Shown piece by piece: positions 57,701 through 64,000 of a stretch of DNA of 64,000 nucleotides. The stretch lies in NCBI RefSeq assembly GCF_041734735.1, contig NC_134878.1, forward strand, positions 37,396,883 to 37,460,882. Direction: 5' to 3'. Origin of the DNA: Babylonia areolata (Eukaryota > Mollusca > Gastropoda > Neogastropoda > Buccinidae). Made by a program: the position numbers and the translations under genes. Numbering within the stretch: the stretch's first letter is position 1; each line of letters begins with the position of its first letter. The notes beneath the pieces were generated by a model that worked only from the letters and a program-made list of their open reading frames with translations, was not told where the DNA came from and made no database searches.

Positions 57701-60700
57701 AGTTTTTGGCTCTGGTCAGTTTTGTCGCAGTGTGTGTGATATTCTACACTGACACAGCTGTTGGCTCTGGTCAGTTTTGTCGCAGTGTGTGTGACATTCT
57801 ATACTGACACAGTTGTTGGCTCTGGTCTGTTTTGTCGCAGTGTGTGTGACATTCTACACTGACACAGTTGTTGGATCTGGTCAGTTTTGTCACAGTGTGT
57901 GTGACATTCTACACTGACACAGTTGTTGGCTCTGGTCTGTTTTGTCGCAGTGTGTGTGACATTCTACACTGACACAGTTGTTGGATCTGGTCAGTTTTGT
58001 CACAGTGTGTGTGACATTCTACACTGACACAGTTGTTGGCTCTGGTAAGTTTTGTCGCAGTGTGTGTGACATTCTACACTGACACAGTTGTTGGCTCTGG
58101 TCCGTTTTGTCGCAGTGTGTGTAACATTCTACACTGACACAGTTGTTGGCTCTGGTCCGTTTTGTCGCAGTGTGTGTAACATTCTACACTGACACAGTTG
58201 TTGGCTCTGGTCTATTTTGTCGCAGTGTGTGTGACATTCTACACTGACACAGTTGTTGGCTCTGGTCAGTTTTGTCGCAGTGTGTGTGACATTCTACACT
58301 GACACAGTTGTTGACTCAGGTCTGTTTTGTCGCAGTGTGTGTGACATTCTACACTGACACAGTTGTTGGCTCTCGTCTGTTTTGTCGCAGTGTGTGTGAC
58401 ATTCTACACTGAAACAGTTGTTGGCTCTGGTCAGTTTTGTCGCAGTGTGTGTGACATTCTACACTGACACAGTTGATGGCTCTGGTCAGTTTTGTCGCAG
58501 AGTGTCTGACATTCTACACTGACAGTTCTTGGCTCTGGTTAGTTTTGTCGCAGTGTGTGTGACATTCTACACTGACACAGCTGTTGGCTCTGGTAAGTTT
58601 TCTCGCAGTGTGTGTGACATTCTACACTGACACAGTTGTTGGCTCTGGTAAATATTGTCGCAGTGTGTGTGACATTCTACACTGACACAGTTGTTGGCAC
58701 TGGTCAGTTTTGTCGCAGTGTATGTGACATTCTACACTGACACAGTTGTTGGCTCTGGTCTCTTTTTTTGCAGTGTGTGTGACGTTCTACACTGACACAG
58801 TTGTTGGCTCGGCTCTGTTTTGTCGCAGTGTGTGTGACGTTCTACACTGACACAGTTGTTGGCTCTGCTCTGTTTTTTCGCAGTGTGTGTGACATTCTAC
58901 ACTGACACAGTTGTTGGCTCTGGTCAGTTTTCCCGCAGTGTGTATGACATTTTACACTGTCACAGTTGTTGGCTCTGGTCTGTTTTGTCGCAGTGTGTGT
59001 GACATTCTACACTGACGCAGTTGTTGGCTCTGGTCAGTTTTGTCGCAATGTGTGTTACATTCTACACTGAAACAGTTGTTGGCTCTGCTCTGTTTTTTCG
59101 CAGTGTGTGTGACGTTCTACACTGACACAGTTGTTGGCTCTGGTCAGTTTTGTCGCAGTGTGTGTGACATTCTACACTGACACAGTTGTTGGCTCTGGTC
59201 TGTTTTGTCGCAGTGTGTGTGACATTCTACACTGAAACAGTTGTTGGCTCTGGTCAGTTTTGTCGCAGTTTGTGTGACCTTCTACACTGACACATTTGTT
59301 GGCTCTGGTCAGTTTTGTCGCAGTGTGTGTGACATTCTACACTGACACAGTTGTTGGCTCTGGTCTGTTTTGTCGCAGTGTGTGTGACATTCTACACTGA
59401 CACATTTGTTGGCTCTGGTCAGTTTTCCCGCAGTGTGTGTGACATTTTACACTGTCACAGTTGTTGGCTCTGGTCTGTTTTGTCGCAGTGTGTGTGACAT
59501 TCTACACTGAAACAGTTGTTGGCTCTGATCTGTTTTGTCGCAGTGTGTGTGACATTCTACACTGACACAGTTGTTGGCTCTGGTCAGTTTTGTCGCAGTG
59601 TGTGTGACATTCTACACTGACACAGTTGTTGGCTCTGGTAAGTTTTGTCGCAGTGTGTGTAACATTCTACACTGACACAGTTGTTGGCTCTGGTCCGTTT
59701 TGTCGCAGTGTGTGTAACATTCTACACTGACACAGTTGTTGGCTCTGGTCTATTTTGTCGCAGTGTGTGTGACATTCTACACTGACACAGTTGTTGGCTC
59801 TGGTCTATTTTGTCGCAGTGTGTGTGACATTCTACACTGACACAGTTGTTGGCTCTGGTCAGTTTTGTCGCAGTGTGTGTGACATTCTACACTGACACAG
59901 TTGTTGACTCTCGTCTGTTTTGTCGCAGTGTGTGTGACATTCTACACTGAAACAGTTGTTGGCTCTGGTCAGTTTTGTCGCAGTGTGTGTGACATTCTAC
60001 ACTGACACAGTTGATGGCTCTGGTCAGTTTTGTCGCAGAGTGTCTGACATTCTACACTGACAGTTCTTGGCTCTGGTTAGTTTTGTCGCAGTGTGTGTGA
60101 CATTCTACACTGACACAGCTGTTGGCTCTGGTAAGTTTTCTCGCAGTGTGTGTGACATTCTACACTGACACAGTTGTTGGCTCTGGTAAATATTTTCGCA
60201 GTGTGTGTGACATTCTACACTGACACAGTTGTTGGCACTGGTCAGTTTTGTCGCAGTGTATGTGACATTCTACACTGACACAGTTGTTGGCTCTGGTCTC
60301 TTTTTTTGCAGTGTGTGTGACGTTCTACACTGACACAGTTGTTGGCTCGGCTCTGTTTTGTCGCAGTGTGTGTGACGTTCTACACTGACACAGTTGTTGG
60401 CTCTGCTCTGTTTTTTCGCAGTGTGTGTGACATTCTACACTGACACAGTTGTTGGCTCTGGTCAGTTTTGTCGCAGTGTGTGTGACATTCTACACTGAAA
60501 CAGTTGTTGGCTCTGGTCAGTTTTGTCGCAGTTTGTGTGACCTTCTACACTGACACATTTGTTGGCTCTGGTCAGTTTTGTCGCAGTGTGTGTGACATTC
60601 TACACTGACACAGTTGTTCGCTCTGGTCAGTTTTGTCGCAGTGTGTGTGACATTCTACACTGACATCGTTGTTGGCTCTGGTCTGATTTGTCGCAGTGTG

Positions 60701-63700
60701 TGTGACATTCTACACTGACACAGTTGTTGGCTCTGGTCTGTTTTGTCGCAGTGTGTGTGCCATTCTACACTGACACAGTTGTTGGCTCTGGTCTGTTTTG
60801 TCGCAGTGTGTGTGACATTCTACACTGAAACAGTTGTTGGCTCTGGTCAGTTTTGTCGCAGTGTGTGTGACATTCTACACTGACACAGTTGATGGCTCTG
60901 GTCATTTTTGTCGCAGTGTGTGTGACATTCTACACTGACAGTTCTTGGCTCTGGTCAGTTTTGTCGCAGTGTGTGTGACATTCTACACTGACACAGTTGT
61001 TGGCTCTGGTCTGTTTTGTTGCAGTGTGTGTAACGTTCTACACTGACACAGTTGTTGGCTCTGGTCTATTTTGTCGCAATGTGTGTGACCTTCTATATTG
61101 ACACAGTTGTTGGCTCTGGTCTGTTTTGTCGTAGTGTGTGTGACATTCTATACTGACAGAGTTGTTGGCTCTGGTCAGTTTTGTCGCAGTGTGTGTGACA
61201 TTCTACACTGACACAGTTGTTTGATCTGGTCTGTTTTGTCGCAGTGTGTGTGACCTTCTCCACTGACACATTTGTTGGCTCTGGTCAGTTTTGTCGCAGT
61301 GTGTGTGACATTCTACACTGACACAGTTGTTGGCTCTGGTCTGTTTTGTCGCAGTGTGTGTGACATTCTACACTGACACATTTGTTGGCTCTGGTCAGTT
61401 TTCCCGCAGTGTGTGTGACATTTTACACTGTCACAGTTGTTGGCTCTGGTCTGTTTTGTCGCAGTGTGTGTGACATTCTACACTGAAACAGTTGTTGGCT
61501 CTGATCTGTTTTGTCGCAGTGTGTGTGACATTCTACACTGACACAGTTGTTGGCTCTGGTCAGTTTTGTCGCAGTGTGTGTGACATTCTACACTGACACA
61601 GTTTTTGGCTCTGGTCAGTTTTGTCGCAGTGTGTGTGATATTCTACACTGATACAGCTGTTGGCTCTGGTCAGTTTTGTCGCAGTGTGTGTGACATTCTA
61701 TACTGACACAGTTGTTGGCTCTGGTCTGTTTTGTCGCAGTGTGTGTGACATTCTACACTGACACAGTTGTTGGATCTGGTCAGTTTTGTCACAGTGTGTG
61801 TGACATTCTACACTGACACAGTTGTTGGCTCTGGTCTGTTTTGTCGCAGTGTGTGTGACATTCTACACTGACACAGTTGTTGGATCTGGTCAGTTTTGTC
61901 ACAGTGTGTGTGACATTCTACACTGACACAGTTGTTGGCTCTCGTAAGTTTTGTCGCAGTGTGTGTGACATTCTACACTGACACAGATGTTGGCTCTGGT
62001 CCGTTTTGTCGCAGTGTTTGTAAAATTCTACACTGACACAGTTGTTGGCTCTGGTCCGTTTTGTCGCAGTGTGTGTAACATTCTACACTGACACAGTTGT
62101 TGGCTCTGGTCTATTTTGTCGCAGTGTGTGTGACATTCTACACTGACACAGTTGTTGGCTCTGGTCAGTTTTGTCGCAGTGTGTGTGACATTCTACACTG
62201 ACACAGTTGTTGACTCAGGTCTGTTTTGTCGCAGTGTGTGTGACATTCTACACTGACACAGTTGTTGGCTCTCGTCTGTTTTGTCGCAGTGTGTGTGACA
62301 TTCTACACTGAAACAGTTGTTGGCTCTGGTCAGTTTTGTCGCAGTGTGTGTGACATTCTACACTGACACAGTTGATGGCTCTGGTCAGTTTTGTCGCAGA
62401 GTGTCTGACATTCTACACTGACAGTTCTTGGCTCTGGTTAGTTTTGTCGCAGTGTGTGTGACATTCTACACTGACACAGCTGTTGGCTCTGGTAAGTTTT
62501 CTCGCAGTGTGTGTGACATTCTACACTGACACAGTTGTTGGCTCTGGTAAATATTGTCGCAGTGTGTGTGACATTCTACACTGACACAGTTGTTGGCACT
62601 GGTCAGTTTTGTCGCAGTGTATGTGACATTCTACACTGACACAGTTGTTGGCTCTGGTCTCTTTTTTTGCAGTGTGTGTGACGTTCTACACTGACACAGT
62701 TGTTGGCTCGGCTCTGTTTTGTCGCAGTGTGTGTGACGTTCTACACTGACACAGTTGTTGGCTCTGCTCTGTTTTTTCGCAGTGTGAGTGACATTCTACA
62801 CTGACACAGTTGTTGGCTCTGGTCAGTTTTCCCGCAGTGTGTATGACATTTTACACTGTCACAGTTGTTGGCTCTGGTCTGTTTTGTCGCAGTGTGTGTG
62901 ACATTCTACACTGACGCAGTTGTTGGCTCTGGTCAGTTTTGTCGCAATGTGTGTTACATTCTACACTGAAACAGTTGTTGGCTCTGCTCTGTTTTTTCGC
63001 AGTGTGTGTGACATTCTACACTGACACAGTTGTTGGCTCTGGTCAGTTTTGTCGCAGTGTGTGTGACATTCTACACTGACACAGTTGTTGGCTGTGGTCT
63101 GTTTTGTCGCAGTGTGTGTGACATTCTACACTGAAACAGTTGTTGGCTCTGGTCAGTTTTCCCGCAGTGTGTGTGACATTTTACACTGTCACATTTGTTG
63201 GCTCTGGTCAGTTTTGTCGCAGTGTGTGTGACATTCTACACTGACACAGTTGTTGGCTCTGGTCTGTTTTGTCGCAGTGTGTGTGACATTCTACACTGAC
63301 ACATTTGTTGGCTCTGGTCAGTTTTCCCGCAGTGTGTGTGACATTTTACACTGTCACAGTTGTTGGCTCTGGTCTGTTTTGTCGCAGTGTGTGTGACATT
63401 CTACACTGAAACAGTTGTTGGCTCTGATCTGTTTTGTCGCAGTGTGTGTGACATTCTACACTGACACAGTTGTTGGCTCTGGTCAGTTTTGTCGCAGTGT
63501 GTGTGACATTCTACACTGACACAGTTTTTGGCTCTGGTCAGTTTTGTCGCAGTGTGTGTGATATTCTACACTGACACAGCTGTTGGCTCTGGTCAGTTTT
63601 GTCGCAGTGTGTGTGACATTCTATACTGACACAGTTGTTGGCTCTGGTCTGTTTTGTCGCAGTGTGTGTGACATTCTACACTGACACAGTTGTTGGATCT

Positions 63701-64000
63701 GGTCAGTTTTGTCACAGTGTGTGTGACATTCTACACTGACACAGTTGTTGGCTCTGGTCTGTTTTGTCGCAGTGTGTGTGACATTCTACACTGACACAGT
63801 TGTTGGATCTGGTCAGTTTTGTCACAGTGTGTGTGACATTCTACACTGACACAGTTGTTGGCTCTCGTAAGTTTTGTCGCAGTGTGTGTGACATTCTACA
63901 CTGACACAGTTGTTGGCTCTGGTCCGTTTTGTCGCAGTGTGTGTAACATTCTACACTGACACAGTTGTTGGCTCTGTTCCGTTTTGTCGCAGTGTGTGTA
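51730..64000 (+). repeat. Diverged 55-bp satellite array, right of the Polinton
   Basis: The 55-bp satellite continues in the same orientation and register as on the left and runs off the window. Variant units match those left of the element. For example, TTTGTGTGACATTCTACGCTG, TTTAATCGCAG, TTTTTTCGCAG and ACACAATTG occur in this order near 35906-36050 and again near 52236-52380. Allowing for the element, the two sets were about 1.65 kb (30 units) apart before insertion. No gene is supported anywhere in this stretch. Confidence 0.96.
55740..64000 (+). repeat. ~3.9-kb higher-order satellite repeat, about two copies
   Basis: Rare variants recur in the same order about 3.9 kb apart: CTTCTATATTGAC near 57190 and 61090, GACATCGTTG near 56762 and 60662, CTCGGCTCTG near 56392/58808 and again 60345/62707. 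Spacings of about 3898 and 3953 bp differ by one 55-bp unit, so single units were gained or lost after duplication. A nested spacing of about 1.92-1.98 kb is seen for TTTTCCCGCAG with its neighbours (near 57500, 59423, 61405, 63322). Outer limits are approximate. Confidence 0.75.

Overview
This window is animal-type nuclear DNA of two kinds. The first is a very long tandem array of a 55-bp satellite (about 49 kb, all of the window outside 37048-51724). The second is one complete-looking Polinton/Maverick element of 14,677 bp inserted into that array. The Polinton gene set resembles those I recall from cnidarians and other marine invertebrates. The host is therefore probably an invertebrate metazoan, but nothing here identifies the species. 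I see no host protein-coding gene, tRNA, rRNA or CRISPR array.

Layout. (1) 1-26021 is an ultra-homogeneous block of the 55-bp unit. As far as I can read by eye, copies differ only at the second base of the unit (CAGTTTT or CTGTTTT). A 100-N assembly gap lies at 7885-7984. (2) 26022-37047 is the same satellite in diverged form, with higher-order repeats of several sizes and one inverted block of about three units at 30501-30668. (3) 37048-51724 is the Polinton, with ~297-bp terminal inverted repeats starting 5'-AG and a TCTGG target duplication. (4) 51725-64000 is more diverged satellite, in register with the left side, with a ~3.9-kb higher-order repeat visible about twice.

The Polinton holds fifteen genes packed with almost no spacing. 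From the left end these are: a small membrane protein, two paralogous putative virion-surface proteins and a penton-like minor capsid protein, all leftward; a 507-aa protein, rightward; a coiled-coil membrane protein, leftward; then a rightward block of major capsid protein, packaging ATPase, four small proteins (three with membrane-like segments) and a retroviral-type integrase. Last come a leftward protein-primed DNA polymerase B and a Cys-rich protein. Polymerase and integrase serve replication and insertion; the capsid proteins and ATPase are the morphogenesis set that links Polintons to double-jelly-roll DNA viruses. The element looks whole, and the two terminal repeats differ by about one base in a homopolymer, so the insertion looks young.

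Points most worth a second look: a shared two-part promoter-like motif upstream of the polymerase and Cys-rich genes; the paired surface-protein genes with a nearly identical 5' cassette and diverged remainders; iteron-like repeats inside the terminal repeats; and the A/T 'barcode' in the homogeneous satellite, which records how the array was duplicated.
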